Positions 1 to 7,120 of a DNA stretch of 20,697 bases are shown here, in pieces. Position numbers and translations under genes: made by a program. The stretch is from NCBI GenBank assembly GCA_036265345.1, contig DATAPE010000218.1, positions 1 to 20,697 on the forward strand. The letters run 5' to 3'. Source of the DNA: DATAPE01 sp036265345 (GTDB lineage Bacteria; Actinomycetota; CADDZG01; WHSQ01). The notes beneath the pieces were generated by a model. The model was not told the DNA's origin, did not search any database, and was given only the letters and a program-made list of their open reading frames with translations. Each line of letters starts with the position of its first letter. The stretch's first letter is position 1.

Positions 1-487
1 GGTCGCCGATCCTTCCTATGACGATCCCGATGGCGAGATTGGGCGCCACCAGGTCCATCGTGCGCCAGAAACCCATCCGGTGTTTCCGCAGGTACGGGAA
101 GGCGGCGAGGATCCCGCCGAAGATGCCGCCGAGCAGGGAGATGCCGCCCTGCCAGACCTCGAAGACGCCGACCAGGTGGTTGCCATGGTCCGTCACCTGG
201 GCGACATGCCCGAGCACATAGCCCACGCGGGCCCCCACTATCGCCCCGATCAACCCATAGAAGACCGCGTTCCACAGATCGGCCTCGTCCGGGCCCCCGT
301 ACTTGCGGGCTCGCCGCACCATCAGCTGGGCGCCCACCAGGAATCCCACTGCGATGCCGACCCCGTGCGGGCTGATGGCAAGGGGACCGAGGTGGATCCG
401 GGGGAGGATCTTCCATTCCAGAGGGCCGAACCCCCACTTGATAGCGGGGCTGGCCAGGTTGAAAGGTCCCCCCGCCGGGAAGCTCAC
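1..487 (-). CDS. lgt: Prolipoprotein diacylglyceryl transferase, partial (C-terminus outside window)
   Basis: Lgt transfers the diacylglyceryl group of phosphatidylglycerol to the lipobox cysteine of preprolipoproteins in the cytoplasmic membrane. About 162 residues are visible before the window edge. They show the N-terminal hydrophobic segments, the segment SPHGVGIAVGFLVGAQL, then GARVGYVL, WQGGISLLGG and the start of the family signature, VIGRIGD, at the edge. These are standard Lgt landmarks. The start is GTG at 487-485, whose GTGA overlaps the thyX stop by 4 bp, so translation is probably coupled to thyX. The active-site remainder lies beyond base 1, so integrity of the whole gene cannot be judged. 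The family call is secure. Confidence 0.93.
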   Translation of the reverse strand, partial: MSFPAGGPFNLASPAIKWGFGPLEWKILPRIHLGPLAISPHGVGIAVGFLVGAQLMVRRARKYGGPDEADLWNAVFYGLIGAIVGARVGYVLGHVAQVTDHGNHLVGVFEVWQGGISLLGGIFGGILAAFPYLRKHRMGFWRTMDLVAPNLAIGIVIGRIGD

Positions 488-1215
488 GGGGCGCGGCGGT
501 CGAATTCGATGAAGCACTCGTGCGTGATCGGCATCTTTTCTGCAAACAGCCGTTCCACCGCGCGGGCGTAGGTGCGGATCTCGTACTGGGCGGGCTCGGC
601 GTTGCGGAGTGACAAGAAGTTCATCAGCGAGCGAGCGTTGAGCGTCCAGTAGAACTGGGTGAAGATCCCGAACGGGAGGATGGCGCGCGCCAGCTCCTTC
701 GCGACCCCTTTCTCCACCAGAGATTCGTATTCCTGGTACAGCTCCTTGTAGACCCGTCGGAAAGTGTCGATGGTCTCGTCCGCGACATCCTCAGCCATCG
801 GTTCGAACGAGTAGGCGCCCGGTTTGCCCACCTGGCTGCGAACAGCGGTGGGTGAAGGCACGTAGAAGTCGCCTTCGAGCCGGTGATAGCGGGCTGATTC
901 CTCGTTGAACGAGCCCACCCGATGGCGGAACCATTCCCGCGCCACGAAGATCGGCGCCCGGATGTGGAAACGGAAGGAGTTGTGCTCGAACGGAGTGCCA
1001 TGCCGCTCCCGCATCAGGAACCGGATCAGACCGCGGTCCTTGTCGTCGGCCACCTCCTTGCGCACCGCAAAGCTGACGCGGGCGGAGTTGATCACCGACA
1101 GGTCGTCGGCCATGGCGGCGTCCAGGCGCACGAAGCCATGCTCGAACAGCTTGAGCTCCATTGGCTTGTCGCCGGGCGTTATCTCCCGATCGGAGAGAGC
1201 CGCGTTGTCTGGCAC
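484..1215 (-). CDS. thyX: Flavin-dependent thymidylate synthase ThyX
   Basis: ThyX methylates dUMP to dTMP using methylenetetrahydrofolate and FAD/NADPH. The ThyX signature is present as RHRVGSFNEESARY, near residues 97-110 of the long form. The protein is 243 aa from GTG 1215 or 225 aa from ATG 1161, both within the family range. I prefer GTG 1215. It lies 7 nt after a TATACT box and is in frame, whereas ATG 1161 has no purine-rich sequence at the right distance: the nearest GGGAG is about 21 nt upstream. The 18 extra residues are not needed for the fold, so the start remains uncertain. The stop overlaps the lgt start by 4 bp. Confidence 0.93.
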   Translation of the reverse strand: MPDNAALSDREITPGDKPMELKLFEHGFVRLDAAMADDLSVINSARVSFAVRKEVADDKDRGLIRFLMRERHGTPFEHNSFRFHIRAPIFVAREWFRHRVGSFNEESARYHRLEGDFYVPSPTAVRSQVGKPGAYSFEPMAEDVADETIDTFRRVYKELYQEYESLVEKGVAKELARAILPFGIFTQFYWTLNARSLMNFLSLRNAEPAQYEIRTYARAVERLFAEKMPITHECFIEFDRRAP

Positions 1216-1222
1216 GCGCGGC

Positions 1223-1228
1223 AGTATA
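1223..1228 (-). promoter_or_regulatory. Putative -10 box of leaderless thyX transcript
   Basis: On the minus strand TATACT is followed by 7 nt and then GTG (1215-1213), in frame with thyX. The 14-bp stretch containing it (1215-1228, plus strand cgcgcggcagtata) recurs exactly at 1802-1815, in front of the YbjN-like gene. No convincing -35 hexamer is seen. Transcription would start at or next to the GTG; this is inference. Confidence 0.5.
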
Positions 1229-1270
1229 GGGACCGCGATGCCGCACGGCCCGGCATTGGAACGGCTGCCG

Positions 1271-1801
1271 CTAGAGGTAACCCGGGGTGGCAGGCGTGGG
1301 CACGGAGCGGGAGGTCTCGTCGGTGTAGAGCCGGCCCCCGAAGCGGTTGCAGATGATGTCGTCGTACTCGTTAGCCGTCTCGGCGACGGCCGCGACGGTC
1401 GCCTCGAACGCCTCGGGAGTGGTGAACTCGCCGAGCAGGTTGTGGTTGAACCACACCGCCCCGCGCGGTGCGTCGAGCGCGAAACCGCCGAATACGAACT
1501 CGAGGTTCTTCTCGAGCAAGTAGGACGTGAGAGCTCCGGAGAGCGGGACGTCCATGTTGGTGATGGCAAACACGCGGATCACGCAGGGCCCCTCCTCTAC
1601 CCAGGTCGGAACCACGAAGACCCGCGCCGAGTCGAATCCGAAGACGTAACTGCCGAAGTCGTCGATGACGTAACGGTCGATCATGCCGGCCAGGGTTGCC
1701 TCGATCATCTCCCGGACTCTGGTTGCTGCCTGAGGCTCTCCCGGGGGCCGAGGAGAGGGATGCAGCTCTTGTTCTTTCAGTGCACTGGTTTCGGTTGGCA
1801 T
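1271..1801 (-). CDS. YbjN / CesT-like (type III secretion chaperone fold) domain protein
   Basis: A 176-aa soluble protein with no signal peptide or membrane segment. The segment from REMIEATLAGMID through DFGSYVFGFDSARVFV, then the central ALTSYLLEKNLEFVFGGFAL and AVWFNHNLLGEFTTPEAF, resembles the actinobacterial YbjN/CesT chaperone-like family. Members share the fold of type III secretion chaperones, and their role in organisms without such secretion is not established. A start 37 codons upstream exists but would run into hutU. ATG 1801 fits best because a TATACT box lies 8 nt before it. The gene is divergent from hutU with only 22 bp between the two starts. No link to histidine catabolism is implied beyond a possibly shared promoter. 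Confidence 0.8.
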   Translation of the reverse strand: MPTETSALKEQELHPSPRPPGEPQAATRVREMIEATLAGMIDRYVIDDFGSYVFGFDSARVFVVPTWVEEGPCVIRVFAITNMDVPLSGALTSYLLEKNLEFVFGGFALDAPRGAVWFNHNLLGEFTTPEAFEATVAAVAETANEYDDIICNRFGGRLYTDETSRSVPTPATPGYL

Positions 1802-1809
1802 CGCGCGGC

Positions 1810-1817
1810 AGTATAAG
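1810..1817. promoter_or_regulatory. Overlapping divergent -10 boxes for YbjN-like gene and hutU
   Basis: The plus strand reads agtataag. On the minus strand TATACT (1815-1810) lies 8 nt before ATG 1801. On the plus strand TATAAG (1812-1817) lies 6 nt before ATG 1824; it is imperfect at its last base. The two boxes overlap by 4 bp, so RNA polymerase can plausibly occupy only one direction at a time. Neither start has a well-spaced Shine-Dalgarno sequence: AAGAAGG ends 2 nt from the hutU ATG, which is too close. The promoter role is inferred from pattern only. Confidence 0.5.
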
Positions 1818-1823
1818 AAGGTT

Positions 1824-3485
1824 ATGGCTGAGACCGTTCGCGCTCCCCGCGGCACCACCCTGTCCTGCAAAGCGTGGCCGCAAGAAGCTGCCATGCGGAT
1901 GCTCATGAACAATCTGGATCCTGAGGTGGCCGAACGGCCGGACGATCTGGTCGTCTACGGGGGCTCCGGCAGGGCAGCGCGTAGCTGGGAGGCGTTCCAC
2001 ACCATCGTGGAGGAGCTCGAGCGGCTCGAGAACGACGAGACGCTGCTGATCCAGTCGGGCAAGCCGGTAGGGGTCTTCCGAACGCACCCGGGAGCACCGC
2101 GAGTGTTGATCTCGAACGCCATGCTGGTCCCCGCCTGGGCTAATTGGGAGGAGTTCCACCGTCTCGAAGCCCAAGGTCTGACCATGTACGGGCAGATGAC
2201 GGCGGGCTCGTGGATCTACATCGGCAGCCAGGGCATCCTGCAGGGGACCTACGAGACCCTCGCCGAGCTCGCGGCGCGGGACTATGGAGGCAACCTGCAG
2301 GGTCGGATCATCCTCACCGCAGGACTTGGCGGCATGGGCGGAGCCCAGCCGCTCGCGATCACGATGAACGGCGGCGTCGCCCTCTGCGTCGAGGTCGATC
2401 CCCAGCGCATCGAGCGCCGGATACAACACCGCTATCTCGACCGCTCGACCGATGACGTCGCTCAAGCACTGTCCTGGGTCGAGGACGCACGAAGCGGGGG
2501 CCGGGCGGAGTCCATTGGCCTCCTGGGCAACGCCGCGGACGTTTTGCCGCAACTTCTCGACGAGGGTTTCCGGCCCGATGTCGTGACCGACCAAACCTCG
2601 GCCCACGACATGCTTGACGGTTATGTACCCGCCGGGATGAGTTTCGAAGAGGCCACCGCGCTTCGCCATGAAAACCCCGACACTTATGTGAAGCGGGCTT
2701 ACGAGTCGGTCGCCGACCATGTTGAGGCGTGGCTCGGCTTCCAGGCGGCCGGAGCGACGTGCTTCGAGTACGGGAACAACATCCGCGCCCAGGCGCAGAA
2801 AGCTGGGGTCACGCAAGCCTTCGACATCCCCGGCTTTGTAGAGGCTTACGTCCGGCCGCTATTCTGCGAAGGAAAGGGACCGTTCCGCTGGGCCGCGCTG
2901 TCGGGCGATCCCAAGGACATCGCCACCACCGACCGGGCGATCCTCGACCTGTTCCCGGAGGACGAGCGGTTGCACCGATGGGTGACCATGGCCGCCGAAC
3001 GGGTCGCGTTCCAAGGACTACCCGCTCGCATCTGCTGGCTGGGCTACGGGGAAAGAGCCAAGGCGGGCCTGCGGTTCAACGAGCTCGTCGCTTCAGGTGA
3101 GGTGACTGCTCCTATCGTCATCGGACGCGATCACCTCGACGCCGGTTCGGTGGCGTCGCCATACCGTGAGACCGAGGGGATGCTCGACGGCTCGGACGCT
3201 ATCGCCGACTGGCCGATCCTCAACGCGCTTCTAAACACGGCGGCGGGGGCGCACTGGGTCTCGGTCCACCACGGAGGCGGCGTCGGCATCGGTTACTCGA
3301 TCCACGCCGGCATGGTGGTCGTCGCTGACGGGAGCGAAGATGCCGCCGGACGGCTCGAGCGCGTGCTGACCTGCGATCCCGGCACCGGAGTCATGCGTCA
3401 CGTCGACGCCGGCTACTCACGAGCGATCGAAGTGGCGAAGGAGCGCGGGGTCAGGATCCCGATGGAGGCGCACCCGAGGGATTAG
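1824..3485 (+). CDS. hutU: Urocanate hydratase
   Basis: Urocanase is the second step of histidine degradation. It hydrates urocanate to 4-imidazolone-5-propionate, using tightly bound NAD+ as an electrophile. The 553-aa protein is full length for the family and collinear with it. It has RAPRGTTLSCKAWPQEAA near residues 6-23, the NAD-binding GLGGMGGAQ near 167-175, VTDQTSAHD, YGNNIR, and ARICWLGYGERA with the catalytic-site Cys near residue 404. VIGRDHLDAGSVASPYRET and VSVHHGGGVGIGYSIHAG follow. The start ATG 1824 has no spaced Shine-Dalgarno site but lies 6 nt after a -10-like box, so a leaderless mRNA is likely. The gene stands alone on the plus strand and converges with the DUF3052 group. 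Confidence 0.98.
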   Translation: MAETVRAPRGTTLSCKAWPQEAAMRMLMNNLDPEVAERPDDLVVYGGSGRAARSWEAFHTIVEELERLENDETLLIQSGKPVGVFRTHPGAPRVLISNAMLVPAWANWEEFHRLEAQGLTMYGQMTAGSWIYIGSQGILQGTYETLAELAARDYGGNLQGRIILTAGLGGMGGAQPLAITMNGGVALCVEVDPQRIERRIQHRYLDRSTDDVAQALSWVEDARSGGRAESIGLLGNAADVLPQLLDEGFRPDVVTDQTSAHDMLDGYVPAGMSFEEATALRHENPDTYVKRAYESVADHVEAWLGFQAAGATCFEYGNNIRAQAQKAGVTQAFDIPGFVEAYVRPLFCEGKGPFRWAALSGDPKDIATTDRAILDLFPEDERLHRWVTMAAERVAFQGLPARICWLGYGERAKAGLRFNELVASGEVTAPIVIGRDHLDAGSVASPYRETEGMLDGSDAIADWPILNALLNTAAGAHWVSVHHGGGVGIGYSIHAGMVVVADGSEDAAGRLERVLTCDPGTGVMRHVDAGYSRAIEVAKERGVRIPMEAHPRD

Positions 3486-3531
3486 CCGCCGCACGGGTGC
3501 CCCCAACTGCCACGCGGGCGGCGCAACATGA

Positions 3532-3735
3532 CTATTCGCTAGCCCCAATGTCTGCGGTCCACGTGGTCGGCACGCGGATGAGTCGTTGCGCCTGAGCGAG
3601 CAACATCATCATCGGTGCCGGAGGGTCGTGGTGCTCGAGGTGACCGAGGTGCTTTTCGCGGAAAGCACCACAGTCACCACAGGGTGTCCGGACGAGGGAT
3701 ATGCAGATCGAGGTCCAAAGTTGCTCGCCGGTCAT
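3532..3735 (-). CDS. Possible small Cys/His-rich protein, unrecognised
   Basis: A 67-aa reading frame starts 23 nt downstream of the DUF3052 stop and fills most of the gap to hutU. It carries CGDCGAFREKHLGHLEHHD (residues about 20-38), a CxxC followed by a His-rich stretch that could bind metal, then a hydrophobic MMMLLAQAQRLI helix. Roughly 70% of its codons end in G or C, lower than its neighbours but not random-looking. I recognise no family. The frame runs through an 8-bp perfect hairpin (3648-3669), so the region may instead be a 3' untranslated or degraded gene segment. Treat it as a candidate only. Confidence 0.38.
   Translation of the reverse strand: MTGEQLWTSICISLVRTPCGDCGAFREKHLGHLEHHDPPAPMMMLLAQAQRLIRVPTTWTADIGASE
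3648..3669. repeat. Perfect inverted repeat, possible stem-loop
   Basis: GGTGCTTT (3648-3655) and AAAGCACC (3662-3669) form an 8-bp perfect stem around the 6-nt loop TCGCGG. It lies between the convergent hutU and DUF3052 genes. There is no U-tract after it on either strand, so it is not a classic intrinsic terminator. It also lies inside the candidate small ORF. It could act as a bidirectional 3'-end stabiliser. Confidence 0.45.
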
Positions 3736-3758
3736 CGGGGCCGGCCTGCCCTTCGTGG

Positions 3759-4208
3759 CTACTTCGTCCTGCGCGTCCCCTCCTTCGCCGCCTTCGGCCG
3801 ATCCTTGAGCCGCATCACGAAGCGCACGCCGGACCAGTCGTCGTCGATGGCGCAGGTCTTGTTGTCGACGAGGCCCGCGCCCAGCCCAACTTCCTGGACG
3901 ATGTCGAACGTGAGGTCGGTCTCGATGCTCGACGACTTCTTCGGGTAGGCGACCCAGAATCCACCGTCTGGCCGGACCATGGCGGCGAGGGCGCGGAAGC
4001 GCCGTCGCAGCTGCTTCTCTCCAGTGGCGAACATCACCAGAACGTCGAGTGGCTCCCGGGCAACCTCCATGATCTCCACCCCGGGAGGAAGCTTGCCGAT
4101 GATCGGGAGGAACTCCTCGATCTCGAGGCCTGCCAGACCGAACTGAGTTTCCTCCTTGATCCCCAGCTTCTTATAGAGCGGCGTCCCTGAGTAGTCCTTG
4201 TGCGCCAT
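3759..4208 (-). CDS. DUF3052 family protein
   Basis: A 149-aa protein of the actinobacterial DUF3052 family, function unknown. It begins MAHKDYSGTPLYKKLGIK. It continues with VEIMEVAREPLDVLVMFATGEKQL and then MVRPDGGFWVAYPKKSSSIETDLTFDIVQEVGLGAGLVDNKTCAIDDDWSGVRFV, the most recognisable part. No signal peptide or membrane helix is seen, and the C-terminus is a Lys/Arg-rich tail. ATG 4208 is chosen because it gives the family N-terminus and lies 2 nt after the amidohydrolase stop. The two genes are therefore very likely cotranscribed. A longer in-frame extension upstream is only a shadow of the amidohydrolase gene. Confidence 0.9.
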   Translation of the reverse strand: MAHKDYSGTPLYKKLGIKEETQFGLAGLEIEEFLPIIGKLPPGVEIMEVAREPLDVLVMFATGEKQLRRRFRALAAMVRPDGGFWVAYPKKSSSIETDLTFDIVQEVGLGAGLVDNKTCAIDDDWSGVRFVMRLKDRPKAAKEGTRRTK

Positions 4209-4210
4209 CG

Positions 4211-5527
4211 CTAGGGCCGACTCCAGCCGCGGGTTGCTTCCTCGACGCGAGATCGCACTTCGCCGACATCGATCTTGGTCGTCCGGTGATCGCTGGCCAC
4301 GATCTCGCCGCCCACCATCACCTTGACCACCGCGGTGGACTGCATGGAGTTCACGATCTGGCGCTCCATGGTCGCGAGCGGGTGAAGCGAGAGATCGTTG
4401 AGGTCGAGACCAACCAGGTCGGCGTGACGACCAGGGCCGATCTCTCCGACCGGCAAACCCAACAGGCCGGCGCCGCCGGTCGTGCCGAGGCGGAACGCGG
4501 TCGCGGCGTCGAGCGCACTGCCGTCGGTCAGCCGCGCTTTGGCGAAGAGAGATGCGTGCCGCATCTCGTCGAAGACGCTCTGGCGGTTGTTGGCACATCC
4601 TCCATCCGGGCCGAGGCCGACGCGGATCCCACGGGCGAGCATCTCTGGCACGCTGGCGATGCCATCGCCAAGGAATGCGTTCGCGCCGGGACAATGCACA
4701 ACGCCCACGCCGGCATCTGCGAGCAGGTCCAATTCTTCGTCGTCCACCCACACCGTGTGGATGGTCACGAGCCGCGGGTCGAGGAGCCCTTCGCGCGCCA
4801 ACAGTCGAACCGGCGTGGTGCCGTAACGAGATGTGATCTGTTCCCTCTCGTAGCGCGCTTCGGCGAGGTGAAGGTGGCATGGAACTCGGAGCTGGGCGGC
4901 GGCCTCGAGCGCAACCGCGATCGTGTCGGGCGATGCCGCGTGCAATGAATGAGGAGCGGGCTGCACAGAGATCGCGGGATCGCCAGCGTGAGCCTCAGCC
5001 AGCTCCTTGAAGCGTTGGACCGCATCGGTCGCATTCTCCCGGTAACGAGCGGGAGCGCGCGTGGGCGCGTCCTCGTCATAGAAGCACCGGCCGAAGACCA
5101 GTCGCACCCCGACATCGTGAGCAGCCTTGACGACAGCTTCGGCGTTCTCGTTGCTGGCATCGTGGAGATAGAAGAAGTCAACGGTGGTCGTCACGCCGGC
5201 CAGAACCGCCTCGGAAAAGGCGAACAAGGCGCCTGCATAGATGGCTCTGCGGTCGAGATCGGCGGAGAGCGGATACAGAACATCGTCCCGCCAACTCGCA
5301 AACGTGCGATCGTCGGCGAACCCCTTCAGTAGGTTCTGGAACGAATGCCCGTGGGCGTTGACGGTGCCCGGCACGATCGCAACGTCTCCCCAGTCTTCGA
5401 CGGGTGCCGAGGACGGCTCATCTTGACGCGCCACTACGCTCACGATCTCGGTGTCATCGATCACGATCGAGCGGTCGCTCACGAATGCGTTGTCCATCCA
5501 AACCCGAGCTCCACGAAGGACGCGCAT
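4211..5527 (-). CDS. cog0402 amidohydrolase; candidate formimidoylglutamate deiminase (HutF-like)
   Basis: A 438-aa metal-dependent deaminase of the TRZ/ATZ/cog0402 amidohydrolase type. Visible metal-site residues are HGH at 59-61, HLHLAE at 218-223, HTVW with His257, and GPDGG with Asp308. The C-terminal GRHADLVGLDL strand closes the beta-sandwich domain. Family membership is clear but sequence alone does not fix the substrate. Its position between hutU and hutH, divergent from hutH with 22 bp between starts, and the absence of hutG or ftcD here make N-formimidoyl-L-glutamate a reasonable guess. The usual HutF HSHAFQ motif is replaced by HGHSFQNLLKGF. An unrelated purine or triazine-type deaminase remains possible. 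ATG 5527 lies 6 nt after TAAAGT and has no Shine-Dalgarno site. Confidence 0.82.
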   Translation of the reverse strand: MRVLRGARVWMDNAFVSDRSIVIDDTEIVSVVARQDEPSSAPVEDWGDVAIVPGTVNAHGHSFQNLLKGFADDRTFASWRDDVLYPLSADLDRRAIYAGALFAFSEAVLAGVTTTVDFFYLHDASNENAEAVVKAAHDVGVRLVFGRCFYDEDAPTRAPARYRENATDAVQRFKELAEAHAGDPAISVQPAPHSLHAASPDTIAVALEAAAQLRVPCHLHLAEARYEREQITSRYGTTPVRLLAREGLLDPRLVTIHTVWVDDEELDLLADAGVGVVHCPGANAFLGDGIASVPEMLARGIRVGLGPDGGCANNRQSVFDEMRHASLFAKARLTDGSALDAATAFRLGTTGGAGLLGLPVGEIGPGRHADLVGLDLNDLSLHPLATMERQIVNSMQSTAVVKVMVGGEIVASDHRTTKIDVGEVRSRVEEATRGWSRP

Positions 5528-5533
5528 CGGCAG

Positions 5534-5543
5534 ACTTTAGAGT
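5534..5543. promoter_or_regulatory. Overlapping divergent -10 boxes for amidohydrolase gene and hutH
   Basis: The plus strand TAGAGT (5538-5543) is followed by exactly 6 nt and the hutH ATG (5550). The minus strand TAAAGT (5539-5534) is followed by exactly 6 nt and the amidohydrolase ATG (5527). The boxes overlap by 2 bp. Neither gene has a Shine-Dalgarno sequence, because the whole spacer is only 22 bp. This is strong geometric support for a symmetric leaderless bidirectional promoter, although it is inferred and not measured. Confidence 0.58.
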
Positions 5544-5549
5544 GCCCGG

Positions 5550-7076
5550 ATGCCCGTACTCATCGGAGAGCCGCTAACCTTCGGCGACGTCCTCAGGGTT
5601 GCCGCCGGGGAACGAGTCGAGCTTGCAAAGGGTGCCCTCCCAGTCATCGACCAGGCGAGGGCCGTGGTAGAGCGCACCGTGGCTTCAGGCGACACCGTCT
5701 ACGGGGTTACCACGGGCTTCGGGGGGTTGTCCAACGTGCGGATCGACCCTAGCGAAGCGATCCGGTTGCAAGAGGACATCGTGCGGTCGCACGCCACCGC
5801 CGTCGGGCCGCCGCTGCCGGTGGAAACCGTGCGAGCGATGATGCTGCTGAAAGCGCGCACCCTGGCCTTCGGCATCTCTGGCATCCGCCCCGAGGTTCTC
5901 GAGACCATGCTGGCTCTCCTCAACGCCGGCATCCATCCGGTGGTGCCGTCGCAGGGGTCCCTGGGGGCATCGGGAGACCTCGCGCAACTTGCCCATCTCG
6001 CATTGCCGTTGCTCGGTGAGGGCCAGGTCGAGCACCGCGGTCGCGTCGCCGATTCAGCCGAGACTTTGCGCGCCGCCGGTATCCAGCCGCTCCGGCTCTC
6101 CTACAAAGAGGGCCTCGCACTCGTCAACGGCACGGAAGGGATGCTGGCGATTGGCATCCTCACCATGCTGGGGGCCGAAGGGCTCGGTCGCTGCGCCGAC
6201 ATCACGGGTGCCATGACGTTGGAGGCGTGTCTCGGCACCGACAGGGTGTTTGACGAGCGCTTGATCGAGTTACGCAAGCACCGAGGATCGAAACTGGTGG
6301 CATCCAATCTTCGCCGGGTGCTCGCAGACAGCGCGATCGTTGCTTCTCATCGCGACTCAGACCATCTGGTTCAAGACGCGTACTCGTTGCGCTGCATGCC
6401 TCAGGTTCACGGTGCCTATCGGGACGGCATGGCTTACGTCGCCGGCATCCTGCAAGCGGAACTGGAGTCTGCGGTGGACAACCCCTCGGTCCTGCTCGAG
6501 ACAGACGAGATGCGGTCCAGCGGGAACTTCCATGGGGAATCGCTGGCGATCGGCCTCGATCACCTCGCTCTATGCATCGCGGGATACGGCACGATCGCCG
6601 AACGTCGGCTCGCTCGGTTGGTCGACCCCAACCTCAACAATGGACTGCCGGCATTCCTCACCGAGGATCCCGGCCGAAGATCGGGATTCATGCTGGCGCA
6701 TTACACGGCGGCTGCTCTCGTGGCAGAGGATCGGAGCCTCACCTTTCCGGTGTCCTCCGATTCCATCTCGACCTCTGCGGGCCAGGAGGACCACGTGAGC
6801 ATGGGTTTCACTGCGGCGCGCAAGGCCGAAAGCATCCTTTCCAATACTCGGCGCATCATCGCTATCGAGGCACTGGCCGCCGCCCAAGGACTCGAGTTGC
6901 GCGCGCCGCTCGAACCCGCCCCCAGCACCCGTGCAGCAACGGACGCCCTTCGCGCCGTGTCCCCTTACCTGGTCGAGGATCGGTCCCTGGCAGGCGACAT
7001 CGAAGCTGCCGGCGAACTCGTGGCCACGGGGGCCCTGGCAACTGCCGTGGAGGCGGTCACAGGTCCCCTGGAGTAA
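5550..7076 (+). CDS. hutH: Histidine ammonia-lyase
   Basis: HutH removes ammonia from L-histidine to give trans-urocanate, the first step of the pathway. The 508-aa protein has the YGVTTGFGGLS tyrosine loop and the MIO-forming Ala-Ser-Gly at residues 140-142 within GSLGASGDLAQLAHLALPLLGEG. It also has NNGLPAFL and QEDHVSMG, with the Glu typical of histidine lyases. The substrate-selectivity pair is Ser-His at residues 80-81 (RSHATAVG), as in histidine lyases and not tyrosine or phenylalanine lyases. The usual NGTQ is NGTE here (residue 196). The length is standard and the N-terminus plausible. ATG 5550 lies 6 nt after a -10-like box. The gene converges with hutI. Confidence 0.96.
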   Translation: MPVLIGEPLTFGDVLRVAAGERVELAKGALPVIDQARAVVERTVASGDTVYGVTTGFGGLSNVRIDPSEAIRLQEDIVRSHATAVGPPLPVETVRAMMLLKARTLAFGISGIRPEVLETMLALLNAGIHPVVPSQGSLGASGDLAQLAHLALPLLGEGQVEHRGRVADSAETLRAAGIQPLRLSYKEGLALVNGTEGMLAIGILTMLGAEGLGRCADITGAMTLEACLGTDRVFDERLIELRKHRGSKLVASNLRRVLADSAIVASHRDSDHLVQDAYSLRCMPQVHGAYRDGMAYVAGILQAELESAVDNPSVLLETDEMRSSGNFHGESLAIGLDHLALCIAGYGTIAERRLARLVDPNLNNGLPAFLTEDPGRRSGFMLAHYTAAALVAEDRSLTFPVSSDSISTSAGQEDHVSMGFTAARKAESILSNTRRIIAIEALAAAQGLELRAPLEPAPSTRAATDALRAVSPYLVEDRSLAGDIEAAGELVATGALATAVEAVTGPLE

Positions 7077-7120
7077 CCCGAAGGGATCCGGCACACCGGC
7101 CGCCGCCGATCACCGGCCGA

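Noticed and set aside
80..571. 163-aa plus-strand ORF
   Set aside because: It is antisense to lgt, which has full family motifs. The composition is typical of a high-G+C shadow frame.
1238..1256. Hairpin atgccg/cggcat with 7-nt loop, considered as terminator for the YbjN-like gene
   Set aside because: The stem is only 6 bp and no U-tract follows on the minus strand. It is weak and common in such DNA.
1371..2816. 481-aa minus-strand ORF
   Set aside because: It is antisense to hutU and out of frame over the YbjN-like gene. It has no recognisable domain and exists because high G+C suppresses stops.
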